This document shows positions 54,425 to 63,511 of a stretch of 64,000 nt of DNA, in pieces. Each line of letters opens with the position of its first letter. Position 1 is the first letter of the stretch. The translations under genes were made by a program, and so were the position numbers. Below the pieces are notes generated by a model. It was given only the letters and a program-made list of their open reading frames with translations. It was not told the origin of the DNA and ran no database searches. Source of the stretch: Dyadobacter tibetensis Y620-1 (lineage in GTDB: Bacteria > Bacteroidota > Bacteroidia > Cytophagales > Spirosomataceae); NCBI RefSeq assembly GCF_000566685.1, contig NZ_AZQN01000010.1, positions 146,333-210,332 on the forward strand, in the 5' to 3' direction.

Positions 54425-55906
54425 TTATATTTTTGTTTCTGCCAATTCCACTTGCTCTCCATTTGAATCTTTCCCCGTTTCAGTTTTTTCAGTTACCGGA
54501 GCTACAAAGGAATCTTCCTTAAAGCCCAGGATCCGGAGCATGGTATCGCTGTTTTGTTCGGGTGCAAACACCCGGGTGACAATTTTCCCGTCTTCATCCC
54601 GATCGACCAAAACATGTTTGGGGGCAGGAATTAAGCAATGCTGAATGCCACCATAGCCTCCCAGGGACTCCTGATAAGCTCCCGTATGGAAAAATCCGAT
54701 GTACTGAGGTTTATCGTCTTCAAATATAGGCATATAGAGATCTGCACTGTGCATTTCACTATTATAAAAATCCTGAGAATCACAGGTTAGCCCACCAAGA
54801 TTTACTTTTTGATAGGGACTATCCCAGTTATTGATGGGGAGCATGATGTATTTCTGGTTCATTCCCCATGAGTCGGGTAACTGCGTGATAAACGATCCGT
54901 TGATCATATACCAAAGCTCCTTATCATTTTGCAACTTTTTGTCGATCACCTCGTAAATAACGGCTCCACTCTCACCTACGGTATAGCTTCCAAACTCAGT
55001 GAAAATATGCGGTACAGGTACGTTATTCTTATTGCAGATCCACTGAATATTTTCAACGATTTCATCGATCATTTGCTGGTAATCGTAATTGGCCTGTAGG
55101 GAGGTCTGAATAGGGAGGCCTCCACCAATATCAATGGAATCTAAATCAGGACAAATCTTCTTCATTTCGCAATATTTGAACATGAATCGCGTCAATTCAC
55201 TCCAATAATAGGCACTGTCCTTAATGCCCGTATTGATAAAAAAGTGAAGTAGTTTAAGTTTAAACTTAGGGTTTGGAGCGATTTTCTCCTTATATAGCTC
55301 ATTTACGTCGTTATACCGAATTCCCAAGCGTGAGGTATAAAAGGCAAAATTTGGTTCCTCGTCAGTGGCGATACGGATGCCCAAATTCACAGAATCGGCA
55401 GTTACCATCTCTTCGTAGGCTTCTATCTCACGTAGGTTGTCAAGTATAGGCAGACAATTGAATCCCTCATTGATCAGTTCGCTCAAATACTGGGTATACA
55501 AGGGCCTTTTGAAGCCATTAGCTAGAATATAGGTGTTCTTGTTCACCTTGCCTCTTCTGTAAAGTTCCCGGATGATGGGTACATCAAATGAAGAGGATGT
55601 TTCCAAATGGATGTTATGTTTCAAAGCCTCTTCCAAAACAAAGCTGAAATGGGACGACTTGGTACAGTAACAATAGGTATAGCTACCCTTATAGTTATGC
55701 CTTTTGAATGCATTTCTGAAGAACATATTAGCGTTCTCAATATGCTCTCCGATTTTAGGCAGATAGTTCAATTTCAAAGGCGTACCGTGTTCCTTGATGA
55801 TATCCATCAGGGGTACATTGTTGAACAGCAATTCATGATTATCAACGTTAAACTCCATCGTGGGAAACTCGAACGTCTGCTGAATCAGGTCAATGTAGCT
55901 TTTCAT
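54425..55906 (-). CDS. speA: Biosynthetic-type arginine decarboxylase
   Basis: This 493-residue PLP enzyme of the alanine-racemase-like fold converts arginine to agmatine for polyamine synthesis. The PLP Lys is in YCYCTKSSHF near residue 82, and the helix after it has the LETSSSFDVPIIRELY block. The middle carries DIGGGLPIQTS, and the C-terminus GFFHTGAYQESLGGYGGIQHCLIP, typical of this group. It is shorter than the E. coli enzyme of about 650 residues, as is usual in Bacteroidota. It is on the minus strand, convergent with the sigma gene. Confidence 0.88.
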   Translation of the reverse strand: MKSYIDLIQQTFEFPTMEFNVDNHELLFNNVPLMDIIKEHGTPLKLNYLPKIGEHIENANMFFRNAFKRHNYKGSYTYCYCTKSSHFSFVLEEALKHNIHLETSSSFDVPIIRELYRRGKVNKNTYILANGFKRPLYTQYLSELINEGFNCLPILDNLREIEAYEEMVTADSVNLGIRIATDEEPNFAFYTSRLGIRYNDVNELYKEKIAPNPKFKLKLLHFFINTGIKDSAYYWSELTRFMFKYCEMKKICPDLDSIDIGGGLPIQTSLQANYDYQQMIDEIVENIQWICNKNNVPVPHIFTEFGSYTVGESGAVIYEVIDKKLQNDKELWYMINGSFITQLPDSWGMNQKYIMLPINNWDSPYQKVNLGGLTCDSQDFYNSEMHSADLYMPIFEDDKPQYIGFFHTGAYQESLGGYGGIQHCLIPAPKHVLVDRDEDGKIVTRVFAPEQNSDTMLRILGFKEDSFVAPVTEKTETGKDSNGEQVELAETKI

Positions 55907-56516
55907 TTATAGTAAGTTCGCGGGTAGCTAGTTAAAAATTGTGAGAAATGATTTTTGCACAAATATCCATAATTTCCGTTCCTATTTTTTTAAAATATAA
56001 AAATTAAGAAAACGATTCAATCTTGATTACACTAAAGTGAGAGGAAAATTGGATAGAAATTATGTCTTTTCCAAACAAGAACCTCTTACAAAACATTCCA
56101 TCCCATTTGCAATTCGTCCATAATATTCTTCCACTGGTAAGTCTGTTCTATGGTTTGGTAACAAAAGCGTTGCCCGTCTGCCTGTAAAAACCCTAGCTTT
56201 GTCTGACCTCGAGAAACGCTTTCCTCAGCATACTCAGGAATAGGAACATTTTCAGACTGCTGAAACTTTGATTTGTACAATTTTGTTTTTATTAACTCTT
56301 TTCTCTTATCGGTTACAATTAGTTAATATAACGTTATTAACGAGGTTGTAGATCAAAATTTTAAATATGTAATTTATTGAATTACAGTATCATGTGATTT
56401 ATTCAAAAGGGTTGACATTGGGTCTATAAGCGAGATTAAGAGAAAAAGTTTAGAAAACTCTGAATCATTTTAAAGTTTTCTTAGTTTATTTCACCGAAAA
56501 ACATAAAATTTGATGC
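55907..56516. other. Intergenic region between speA and tetR
   Basis: This holds only the doubtful frame at 56086-56280 on the minus strand. The 200 bases before the tetR start are very AT-rich and presumably hold the divergent promoters of speA and the efflux operon, the likely operator of the TetR protein included. I see no clear palindrome. Confidence 0.4.
56086..56280 (-). CDS. Doubtful small protein, 64 residues, TTG start
   Basis: The frame has protein-like composition (YQWKNIMDELQMGWNVL at the end) but starts at TTG. It stays open a further 22 codons upstream with no ATG or GTG. It could be a small unrecognised protein or the tail of a decayed gene. There is no family evidence. Confidence 0.28.
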   Translation of the reverse strand: MYKSKFQQSENVPIPEYAEESVSRGQTKLGFLQADGQRFCYQTIEQTYQWKNIMDELQMGWNVL

Positions 56517-57140
56517 GTGAAAGAAAGAATTGTAAAATCGTCTCTAAGTTTATTTTGGCGCTACGGCATCAAGAGTGTAACCATGGACGACATTGCCAAG
56601 GAACTAGGAATCTCTAAGCGTACTATCTACCAACATTTTAAGGATAAAAATGAGATAGTCGAGACTGTCATCTCGGAGGAACTGTGCAAGCAGACCTGCG
56701 AATTTGAGGAATTGGAAGCTAAAGCAGTCAATCCTATAGATGAAATGGTGCATATTTCTGCTCATATCCGGGAGTCTTTATGTAATATGAACCCTGCGCT
56801 ACTGTACGACCTTAAGAAATATCATCCGGAAGGTTTTCAGCTTTTTAGTCAATTTAAGCAGAGTATGGTCTTACAAAGTGTCAAGGATAATTTGTTAAAA
56901 GGGCAGGAGGAAGGATTTTATAGGCGCGACATCAATGTGGAGATTCTCTCCCGCTTACGGGTCGAACAGATAGAAATGGCCTTCGATCCTACAATTTTTC
57001 CCTTCGGTCAGTATACCATGGTAGATGTACAGCTTCAATTTCTTAACCATTTTGTCAGGGGGATACTCACCCCAAAAGGTTTTAATTATTATAACATCGT
57101 AGAAAAAACAGCAATAGAACCAAACACCCATGAAAAATGA
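56517..57140 (+). CDS. TetR-family regulator of the efflux operon
   Basis: This 207-residue repressor has the TetR helix-turn-helix at its N-terminus (FWRYGIKSVTMDDIAKELGISKRTIYQHFKDKNEI) and a ligand-binding helical C-domain. The start is a GTG at 56517; a stop codon lies two codons upstream, so the choice is firm. The gene overlaps tolC by 11 bases and is the first of a four-gene unit (tetR, tolC, membrane fusion protein, RND pump), which suggests autoregulation and control of the pump by a toxic ligand. Confidence 0.92.
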   Translation: MKERIVKSSLSLFWRYGIKSVTMDDIAKELGISKRTIYQHFKDKNEIVETVISEELCKQTCEFEELEAKAVNPIDEMVHISAHIRESLCNMNPALLYDLKKYHPEGFQLFSQFKQSMVLQSVKDNLLKGQEEGFYRRDINVEILSRLRVEQIEMAFDPTIFPFGQYTMVDVQLQFLNHFVRGILTPKGFNYYNIVEKTAIEPNTHEK

Positions 57141-58503
57141 ACAAAACTTCTACAGTCGGCTATTGGCGATTGTATTTGTCCTTTTTGTCACTCAAAGCCG
57201 GGCCCAGGAGGCGGGGTTTAGCGTGAAGGAGGCCATTGATTATGCCATTAACCATAATTTAAATGTTAAATCGGCCAAGTTAGATGCGGTTTCGGCCGAG
57301 GCGAAGATTGGGGAAGTACGTTCAGCAGGGTTACCACAGGTTTCGGCCAACGTGAACCTTACTGACAACCTGATTATCCAGCGTTTCTTCCTCCCCGCCA
57401 ATTTTGCCGATCCAAATGCTCCGGCCGATGCTGCCCCTGTAGCCTTGAAGTTTGGAGTGAAATATTCTGGTTCTGCTTCGGCTACTTGGAATCAACTGCT
57501 GTTTAACGGAACCTATTTGGTAGGTCTAAAGGCCGCTGCTACTTATAGGGAATTAGCTCAGAAACAAGTGAAGCAGTCTCGGGTAACCGTTGCGGAAGCA
57601 GTTTCCAAGGCCTACTATTCAGCCCAAGTCGCCGAGGAACGTGCTAAAGTGCTAGATTTAAATATTTCTCGTCTGGACTCACTGATGTCTGAAACGAAAG
57701 CCATGAATGAAAGTGGATTTGTTGAGTTGTTGGATGTAAACCGATTGGAGGTTCAGTACAATAACTTGAAAACCGAACGTCAAAAGGTTCAGAATTTGAT
57801 AGAACTCAGTTATACACTGTTGAAATACCAAATGGGAATGCCTCTTGACGAACCCATCCGTCTGACGGATTCCATACAAGAAGAAAATATAGAAGGCATT
57901 AAGGCGGAGCTAATCCAACCACAGGTCGATTATCAGAATCGGATCGAATACAGTGTCTTAGATACCCAAAGAAAATTGGCAGATCTAGACCTTCGGAGCA
58001 TTCGAAGTGGCTACCTACCGGTGTTATCGGCTTCTTTAGGATATGGACATAATAACGGACGGGACAACCTGGGCGATTTGTTTAGTACCAAGTGGTTTAA
58101 TAACTCTATCCTTAGCCTCAACCTGCAGATTCCTATATTCGATGGGTTGAATAAAAAGTACCAAATTGATCAGAAAAAATTGGCCTTAGACAAAGTGAAG
58201 GTAGGTCAAACTCTTTTGGAGCAATCCATAGATTTTGAGTCCGCTCAGGCTGCTATATCTATCAAGAACGCCATTGGCGCATTAGAAAGTCAAGAACGCA
58301 ATCTGGCTTTGTCGAAAGAGGTAGCTAGGGTTTCCAAAATAAAGTACCAGGAAGGTGTAGGGTCCAATATCGAGGTCATTAACGCGGAATCTTCCTTGAA
58401 GGAGTCGGAGACCAACTACTTTGCGGCTCTGTACGATTTGATAATCGCGCGAATCGATCTTCAAAAAGCAAAAGGTGAACTATACACTGGTGCTGAGAAT
58501 TGA
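57130..58503 (+). CDS. TolC-family outer-membrane efflux protein
   Basis: This 457-residue outer-membrane channel has a signal peptide (LLAIVFVLFVTQSRAQ) and the duplicated alpha-barrel pattern of the family. The first half carries VKEAIDYAINHNLNVKSAK and the second ALGYGHN...FNNSILSLNLQIPIFDGLNKKY and a C-terminal NYFAALYDLIIARIDLQKAKGEL. The start at 57130 lies inside the end of tetR, so the two genes are translationally coupled. It forms the exit duct of the RND pump encoded downstream. Confidence 0.92.
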   Translation: MKNEQNFYSRLLAIVFVLFVTQSRAQEAGFSVKEAIDYAINHNLNVKSAKLDAVSAEAKIGEVRSAGLPQVSANVNLTDNLIIQRFFLPANFADPNAPADAAPVALKFGVKYSGSASATWNQLLFNGTYLVGLKAAATYRELAQKQVKQSRVTVAEAVSKAYYSAQVAEERAKVLDLNISRLDSLMSETKAMNESGFVELLDVNRLEVQYNNLKTERQKVQNLIELSYTLLKYQMGMPLDEPIRLTDSIQEENIEGIKAELIQPQVDYQNRIEYSVLDTQRKLADLDLRSIRSGYLPVLSASLGYGHNNGRDNLGDLFSTKWFNNSILSLNLQIPIFDGLNKKYQIDQKKLALDKVKVGQTLLEQSIDFESAQAAISIKNAIGALESQERNLALSKEVARVSKIKYQEGVGSNIEVINAESSLKESETNYFAALYDLIIARIDLQKAKGELYTGAEN

Positions 58504-58554
58504 GCAATTGAAAATAAATAGAAAAAATATCTGAAACTGCTACTTATAAATATC

Positions 58555-59688
58555 ATGAAAAAAAATATGTTGATCCTAGCCACTATAGGAATATTATTCA
58601 CCGCTTGTGGGGGAGAGAAAAACGAAAGCCTGGCAGGCAAAAAAGAAACCTTGACCGAACTTAAAGTCCAGCAAAAAGAAATAGAAAAACAGATAAAATC
58701 ATTAGAAACCGAAATTGCGGCCCTGGATTCTACCGTTGTGGTCGAAGCGAAGGTAAAGGCAGTTACAGTAGCACCACTGATGCCAGAAACCTTTAAGCAT
58801 TATGTAGAATTGCAAGGAATGGTAGACGCCAAAAATAGTATTTTGGTTACGCCAAAAACCGGGGGGGTAATCACGGCGATGAATGTCAAAGAAGGCGACT
58901 ACGTCAAGGCCGGAAGTGTGATAGGTCGGATCGATGACAGCATTCTTCGGGAGACAATTGAGGAACTGAAAACCCAGCTTTCATTGGTCAATACCCTTTA
59001 TGATAAGCAGAAAAGTTTATGGGATCAGAAAATCGGAACGGAATTGCAATTCCTTCAAGCCAAAAATAATAAAGAATCTTTAGAAAAGAAGATGGCTACC
59101 CTTAAGGCTCAGTTGTCGCAGAGTACTATCGTCGCGCCTATGGCAGGGGTAGTCGATCTGGTAAATGTTCGTGTAGGTGAAATGGCCTCTCCGGGTATGG
59201 GAGTTGTTCGCGTAGTGAACTTAAGTAACCTTAAGGTAGTAGCCAAGGTTTCAGACGTGTTTGCTGGTAGTGTAAAAAAAGGAGATGAAGTGGTTGTAAC
59301 CTTTCCTGGAATGGATAAGAAGTATAATGCCCGCATCAGCTTCGTAAGTACCACTGTAGATCCTTTGTCCCGGACATTTACTGTAGAGGCCAACTTACCA
59401 TCAGATAAGTCGCTAAAGCCGAATATGACGGCCCAATTGCAAATCAATGATGCTACACGGAAAGATGCCTTGGTGGTAGACCAGAACTATGTGCAGAGCA
59501 CCGAAAAAGGACAAATTGTCTTTGTAGCAGCCACCCAAGGTCAAAAGAAAGTGGCCCGATCCAAGACCGTGAAGACCGGCTTGAACTATAATGGTAAAAT
59601 TGAGGTGGTAGAAGGCCTAGAGGCCGGCGATCAGTTGATTACCATGGGGTATCAGGAGGTGGCCGATGGACAGGTTATTTCCTACTAA
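58555..59688 (+). CDS. RND efflux membrane fusion protein, lipoprotein
   Basis: This 377-residue periplasmic adaptor has a lipoprotein signal (lipobox TAC, Cys near residue 18) followed by a coiled-coil segment (TELKVQQKEIEKQIKSLETE). A barrel-sandwich hybrid follows (ILVTPKTGGVITAMNVKEGDYVKAGSVIG, then ATIVAPMAGVVDLVNVRVGE-like STIVAPMAGVVDLVNVRVGE), then the beta-barrel (GDEVVVTFPGM) and the membrane-proximal domain. It connects the RND pump to TolC. The coiled coil close to the lipid anchor is an addition to the usual adaptor design. Confidence 0.92.
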   Translation: MKKNMLILATIGILFTACGGEKNESLAGKKETLTELKVQQKEIEKQIKSLETEIAALDSTVVVEAKVKAVTVAPLMPETFKHYVELQGMVDAKNSILVTPKTGGVITAMNVKEGDYVKAGSVIGRIDDSILRETIEELKTQLSLVNTLYDKQKSLWDQKIGTELQFLQAKNNKESLEKKMATLKAQLSQSTIVAPMAGVVDLVNVRVGEMASPGMGVVRVVNLSNLKVVAKVSDVFAGSVKKGDEVVVTFPGMDKKYNARISFVSTTVDPLSRTFTVEANLPSDKSLKPNMTAQLQINDATRKDALVVDQNYVQSTEKGQIVFVAATQGQKKVARSKTVKTGLNYNGKIEVVEGLEAGDQLITMGYQEVADGQVISY

Positions 59689-59694
59689 AGAATC

Positions 59695-59745
59695 AGGAAC
59701 TAGCTGATGTCACGGACGAGCCTTCTGGCTAGCTAGTTCCTTTCA
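59695..59745 (+). terminator. Hairpin between the fusion protein and the RND pump genes
   Basis: Arms AGGAACTAGCT (59695-59705) and AGCTAGTTCCT (59731-59741) are perfectly complementary and TTTC follows. It lies inside the operon and may reduce read-through into the pump gene or protect the upstream mRNA. Confidence 0.5.
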
Positions 59746-59773
59746 TTTATCACATTTAACGCTCAGCATACAA

Positions 59774-62700
59774 ATGAAATTTGATGAATACAAAACCTTA
59801 GGTTTTACCAACTGGTGCGTGGAGAATCGGACGACGATCTACATCTTTACGTTCATCATTACCCTCGCGGGCTTTTTGGTCTATAATAGTCTGCCCAAAG
59901 AGCAGTTTCCTGATATTAAGATTCCACAGATCTATGTAAATACAGTCTACTTCGGCACGGCTCCAGCCGACATCGAAAATGTGATTAATAAGCCCATAGA
60001 GAAGCAACTCAAGTCGTTGAGTGGGGTGAAGAAAATAAAATCGAATGCACTTCAGGACGTGTCTGTTATTTTGGTGGAGTTTACGCCTAATGTAGAAACC
60101 GAGGTGGCTTTGCAGAGAGTGCGTGACGCCTTGGATAAAGCCAAAAGCGATCTCCCTCAAAACCTGGATTCGGGGCCTACTGCTCAAGATGTAAACTTCT
60201 CGGAATTTCCGATTATGAACGTCAATATGGCTGGAAACTATTCTTTGAAACAGCTGAAGGAGTATGCCGAAGATATGCAGGATGCCATTGAGGCACTACC
60301 CGAAATTACCCGTGTGGATATACTGGGAGCCCTGAATCGGGAGATCCAGATCAATGTGGATCTTAATCGGATGAAGGCGACCGGTCTTACCTTTTACGAT
60401 ATACAAAGTGGTCTGTCTGGAGAAAATATTAATATTTCTGGGGGGGAACTTAATGTAGATGGAGTACGCCGCACTTTGCGGGTAAAAGGTGAATACACCG
60501 ATGTTAGCCAAATGGCAGACCTTCGTATCCGTACTGGTACCGGGGCCGTCATACGCCTGGGCGACATAGCCGAGGTGATCGATAGTTTCGAAGAGCAGCA
60601 AGACTTTGCGCGATTAGATGGAAAATCGGTTATTACCTTGAATGTAATTAAGCGTTCTGGTGAAAACTTGGTAGCCGCCGCCGATAAAATAGAGGAGGTA
60701 ATTGCCGATTACAAAGAAAATAGGTTCCCCCAAGGGCTTGAGATTAAGATCACCGCGGACTCGTCTATACAAACACGTGCTGATTTGCATGATTTGATCA
60801 ATACTGTAATTCTTGGATTTATATTCGTAGTAATGGTATTGATGTTCTTTATGGGTATTCGGGACGCTATTTTTGTAGCCCTTTCGGTTCCCCTTTCAGC
60901 CTTGGTAGCTTTCGTATTGATGCCCATTATCGGGCCAATGATTGGTACTGAATTTACCCTTAATACCATCGTTCTCTTTGCCTTCTTGCTGGGAATAGGA
61001 CTCGTGGTGGACGACGCCATTGTGGTAATAGAAAATACCCACCGTTTATTTAACCAGCATAAAGACTGGACCATTCAGCAAGCTGTGAAGGCCGCGGCTG
61101 GGGAGGTATTTGTGCCCGTACTTTCTGGTACCCTTACAACGGTAGCCCCCTTCTTTCCCTTACTTTTCTGGTCGGGTATTGTCGGGGAGTTTATGAAGTT
61201 TATGCCGCTGACGCTCATCATTACTTTGGGTGCCTCACTATTTGTGGCCTATGTCATGAACCCTGTTTTTGCTGTTACCTTTATGGGAAGGCATGAGGAT
61301 GAAAAAGAGGCGCACGATACAAGCTTTAAGGCCATTCGGCGCCCGGTGATAATCATCGCAGTAGCGGCGCTCGTGGGATATTTTATAGACCGTGGCGTAG
61401 GTAATTTTATGGTTTTTATCTTGGTGTTCTATGTGTTCAACCATTATATTTTGACTCCAAAGATTTTGGTCCCATTTCAAGATCGACTATTGCCTGCTTT
61501 GAAAAATAACTACCGCAAACTCATCGACTGGATGCTACGTGGATGGAGACCTGTTATTGCGGTGGTAGGTATGGTAGCCCTATTAATATTCACCTTCGTT
61601 CTCACTGGAATTGTAAAGCCCAAAGTCCTTTTCTTCCCAAGTGGAGATCCAGACTATGTGTATGTCTACAATAAAATGCCTATCGGGACTGATGCTGTCG
61701 TTACCGATTCGGTTACAAGAATTATAGAGAAAAAGGTGTTTGAAGTGTTGGAAAGGGAGGATGCCATGGGTATTGTAAATTCCGTAATTGCCAACGTTGG
61801 GAAAAATGCAGGAGACCCTTATAACCCCGACCGTGCGGCAACGCCACATAAGTCTAAAGTTACGGTCGCTTTTGTCTATGGTACGGAAAGAGACGGTCGC
61901 TCGACCCAGGACATTCTAAATAAAATTCGCGAAGCAGTATCCGGTGTTCCTGGTACAGAGATTTCTGTAGAACGTGAGGCTGTGGGTCCACCTACAGGAA
62001 AGCCTATATCCATCGAAATTTCTGGTGATGAATTTCCGATACTTCAGACTCTGGAGCAAGATGTTCTTAAAAAAATCGCAGATTCAGGAATTAAAGGAAT
62101 TGATCAGCTTCGTTCCGACCTAGTAACCAATAAGCCTGAAATTGTTATCGATATCGATAGGGAAAAGGCCCAACGAGAGGGAATTAGTTCTCAGCAGATA
62201 GCCGGTTCTATTCGTACTGCCTTATTTGGACTGGAAATTTCTAAGTTCCGCGACCAGAAAGACGAGTATCCTATTATGGTTCGCCTTAAAAAGGACGATC
62301 GCGAGCAGATAGAGAATCTGTTGAGTATGAATATTGTTTATCGCGACATGAACATGGGTGGTGCCTTACGCCAAGTGCCAATCTCATCAGTAGCAGATAT
62401 ACGTTATTCTACAACGTTTAGTCAGATTAACCGGAAGGATCAACGCCGTATCGTCACTCTAGGATCCGATGTGGTAGATGGATTCAATGCTAATGAGATT
62501 GTTGCGCAAATAGAAGCAGAAATTAACGAAATGGAAGTGCCCAATGGTTATACCATTAAAATGGGTGGAGAGCAGGAAGAGCAAGATGAATCCATGGCCT
62601 TCCTCGGAACGGCTTTTGGAGCAGCCATTCTGCTGATTTACCTGATCCTGGCTACGCAGTTCAACTCAGTAGTGAAACCCTTTATCATCTTCTTTACTAT

Positions 62701-63205
62701 TCTTCTTTCGTTGATTGGGGTATTGCTGGGCTTTATTATTTTCAACAAAGATTTTTCTGTGATTATGTCAGGTGTCGGTATCATAGCATTGGCTGGTATC
62801 GTGGTTAAGAATGGAATTTTGCTTATTGAGTTTATTGAGGAACTTCGGGGTCGAGGATATCCCATGCGGGAGGCCATCATAGAAGGTGGGGCCATCCGAC
62901 TTACCCCAGTACTTCTAACGGCATCAGCCGCTGTACTAGGACTTATTCCTCTGGCTTTGGGGATTACTGTGGACTTCGTTGGGTTACTCCGCAATTTCTC
63001 TCCTGATTTGATAATAGGAGGACCTAGCGCAGTTTTCTGGAACATCCTGGCCTGGACGATTATTTTCGGCCTTACCATTTCCACGGCTCTGACTTTGATT
63101 ATGGTACCATGTATGTATTATCTCAACGAGCGTATCCGGGACAAATGGTTCCGTAAGGGTAAGGTAGAAGAGGTGAATCCGAACTGGAGAAACGAGACCA
63201 TCTAA
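59774..63205 (+). CDS. RND-family multidrug efflux permease (AcrB-like)
   Basis: This 1143-residue inner-membrane proton antiporter shows the RND duplication: a helix near residue 25, a large periplasmic loop (FPDIKIPQIYVNTVYFGTAP...VEKQLKSLSGV-like IEKQLKSLSGVKKIKS), a central helix bundle and a second half. The proton-relay Asp pair is in GIGLVVDDAIVVIENTHR. The second half ends with VVKNGILLIEFIEELRGRG and LTASAAVLGLIPLALG. An extra segment of about 70 residues (near 500-570) between the halves gives a length above the usual ~1040. It forms a tripartite pump with the adaptor and TolC upstream. Substrates cannot be read from the sequence. Confidence 0.95.
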   Translation: MKFDEYKTLGFTNWCVENRTTIYIFTFIITLAGFLVYNSLPKEQFPDIKIPQIYVNTVYFGTAPADIENVINKPIEKQLKSLSGVKKIKSNALQDVSVILVEFTPNVETEVALQRVRDALDKAKSDLPQNLDSGPTAQDVNFSEFPIMNVNMAGNYSLKQLKEYAEDMQDAIEALPEITRVDILGALNREIQINVDLNRMKATGLTFYDIQSGLSGENINISGGELNVDGVRRTLRVKGEYTDVSQMADLRIRTGTGAVIRLGDIAEVIDSFEEQQDFARLDGKSVITLNVIKRSGENLVAAADKIEEVIADYKENRFPQGLEIKITADSSIQTRADLHDLINTVILGFIFVVMVLMFFMGIRDAIFVALSVPLSALVAFVLMPIIGPMIGTEFTLNTIVLFAFLLGIGLVVDDAIVVIENTHRLFNQHKDWTIQQAVKAAAGEVFVPVLSGTLTTVAPFFPLLFWSGIVGEFMKFMPLTLIITLGASLFVAYVMNPVFAVTFMGRHEDEKEAHDTSFKAIRRPVIIIAVAALVGYFIDRGVGNFMVFILVFYVFNHYILTPKILVPFQDRLLPALKNNYRKLIDWMLRGWRPVIAVVGMVALLIFTFVLTGIVKPKVLFFPSGDPDYVYVYNKMPIGTDAVVTDSVTRIIEKKVFEVLEREDAMGIVNSVIANVGKNAGDPYNPDRAATPHKSKVTVAFVYGTERDGRSTQDILNKIREAVSGVPGTEISVEREAVGPPTGKPISIEISGDEFPILQTLEQDVLKKIADSGIKGIDQLRSDLVTNKPEIVIDIDREKAQREGISSQQIAGSIRTALFGLEISKFRDQKDEYPIMVRLKKDDREQIENLLSMNIVYRDMNMGGALRQVPISSVADIRYSTTFSQINRKDQRRIVTLGSDVVDGFNANEIVAQIEAEINEMEVPNGYTIKMGGEQEEQDESMAFLGTAFGAAILLIYLILATQFNSVVKPFIIFFTILLSLIGVLLGFIIFNKDFSVIMSGVGIIALAGIVVKNGILLIEFIEELRGRGYPMREAIIEGGAIRLTPVLLTASAAVLGLIPLALGITVDFVGLLRNFSPDLIIGGPSAVFWNILAWTIIFGLTISTALTLIMVPCMYYLNERIRDKWFRKGKVEEVNPNWRNETI

Positions 63206-63226
63206 GGCATCTAGATGCCAATTAAT

Positions 63227-63275
63227 AAAACATCCATCCCAGAGATAAAAAAAATATTTCAGGGATGGATGTTTT
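63227..63275 (+). terminator. Terminator of the efflux operon
   Basis: Arms AAAACATCCATCCC and GGGATGGATGTTTT form a perfect 14-base stem, 22 bases after the pump stop codon, ending in TTTT. Confidence 0.7.
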
Positions 63276-63289
63276 ATGTAAAAGATTGC

Positions 63290-63297
63290 TACATTTG
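63290..63297 (+). promoter_or_regulatory. -7 element of the tRNA-Pro transcript
   Basis: TACATTTG matches the Bacteroidota -7 consensus. Transcription would start at about 63303, just ahead of the broken tRNA-Pro copy at 63307 and 80 bases before the intact tRNA. Confidence 0.5.
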
Positions 63298-63306
63298 CAA
63301 CCCAAT

Positions 63307-63356
63307 CGGGATGTGGCGCAGCTCGGTAGCGTGTCCCGCAGGGCGGGAAGGTCGCC
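63307..63356 (+). pseudogene. Broken tRNA-Pro copy next to the promoter
   Basis: The 5' acceptor strand CGGGATG, positions 8-9 and the D-arm (GCGCAGCTCGGTAGCG) are identical to the intact gene. The anticodon arm is replaced by the hairpin TCCCGC-AGG-GCGGGA, and after AGGTCGC the T-arm and 3' acceptor are missing. It cannot be a functional tRNA. Confidence 0.8.
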
Positions 63357-63381
63357 AGAGTAAAAATATAATAAATAGTCA

Positions 63382-63458
63382 CGGGATGTGGCGCAGCTCG
63401 GTAGCGTGCTTGCATGGGGTGCAAGAGGTCGCAGGTTCAAATCCTGTCATCCCGACCA
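63382..63458 (+). tRNA. tRNA-Pro (anticodon GGG)
   Basis: The cloverleaf is complete: acceptor CGGGATG with CATCCCG, D-arm GCGC...GCGT, anticodon arm CTTGC-ATGGGGT-GCAAG with GGG at 63416-63418, T-arm GCAGG-TTCAAAT-CCTGT, discriminator A and an encoded CCA. A terminator follows. It is the only intact member of a family of tRNA-Pro-like copies here. Confidence 0.95.
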
Positions 63459-63466
63459 AAATGAAG

Positions 63467-63496
63467 AAAGGCTGTCTGCAAAGACGGTCTTTTTTT
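63467..63496 (+). terminator. Terminator of tRNA-Pro
   Basis: AAAGGCTGTCT-GCAA-AGACGGTCTTT, then TTTT. The same hairpin is repeated in each unit of the array downstream. Confidence 0.85.
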
Positions 63497-63511
63497 GCGT
63501 TAAGACTATTT

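Noticed and set aside
59798..63084. Several minus-strand frames of 80-148 codons under the RND pump gene
   Set aside because: All lie opposite a complete 1143-codon gene with intact RND motifs and are shadows of its codon pattern.
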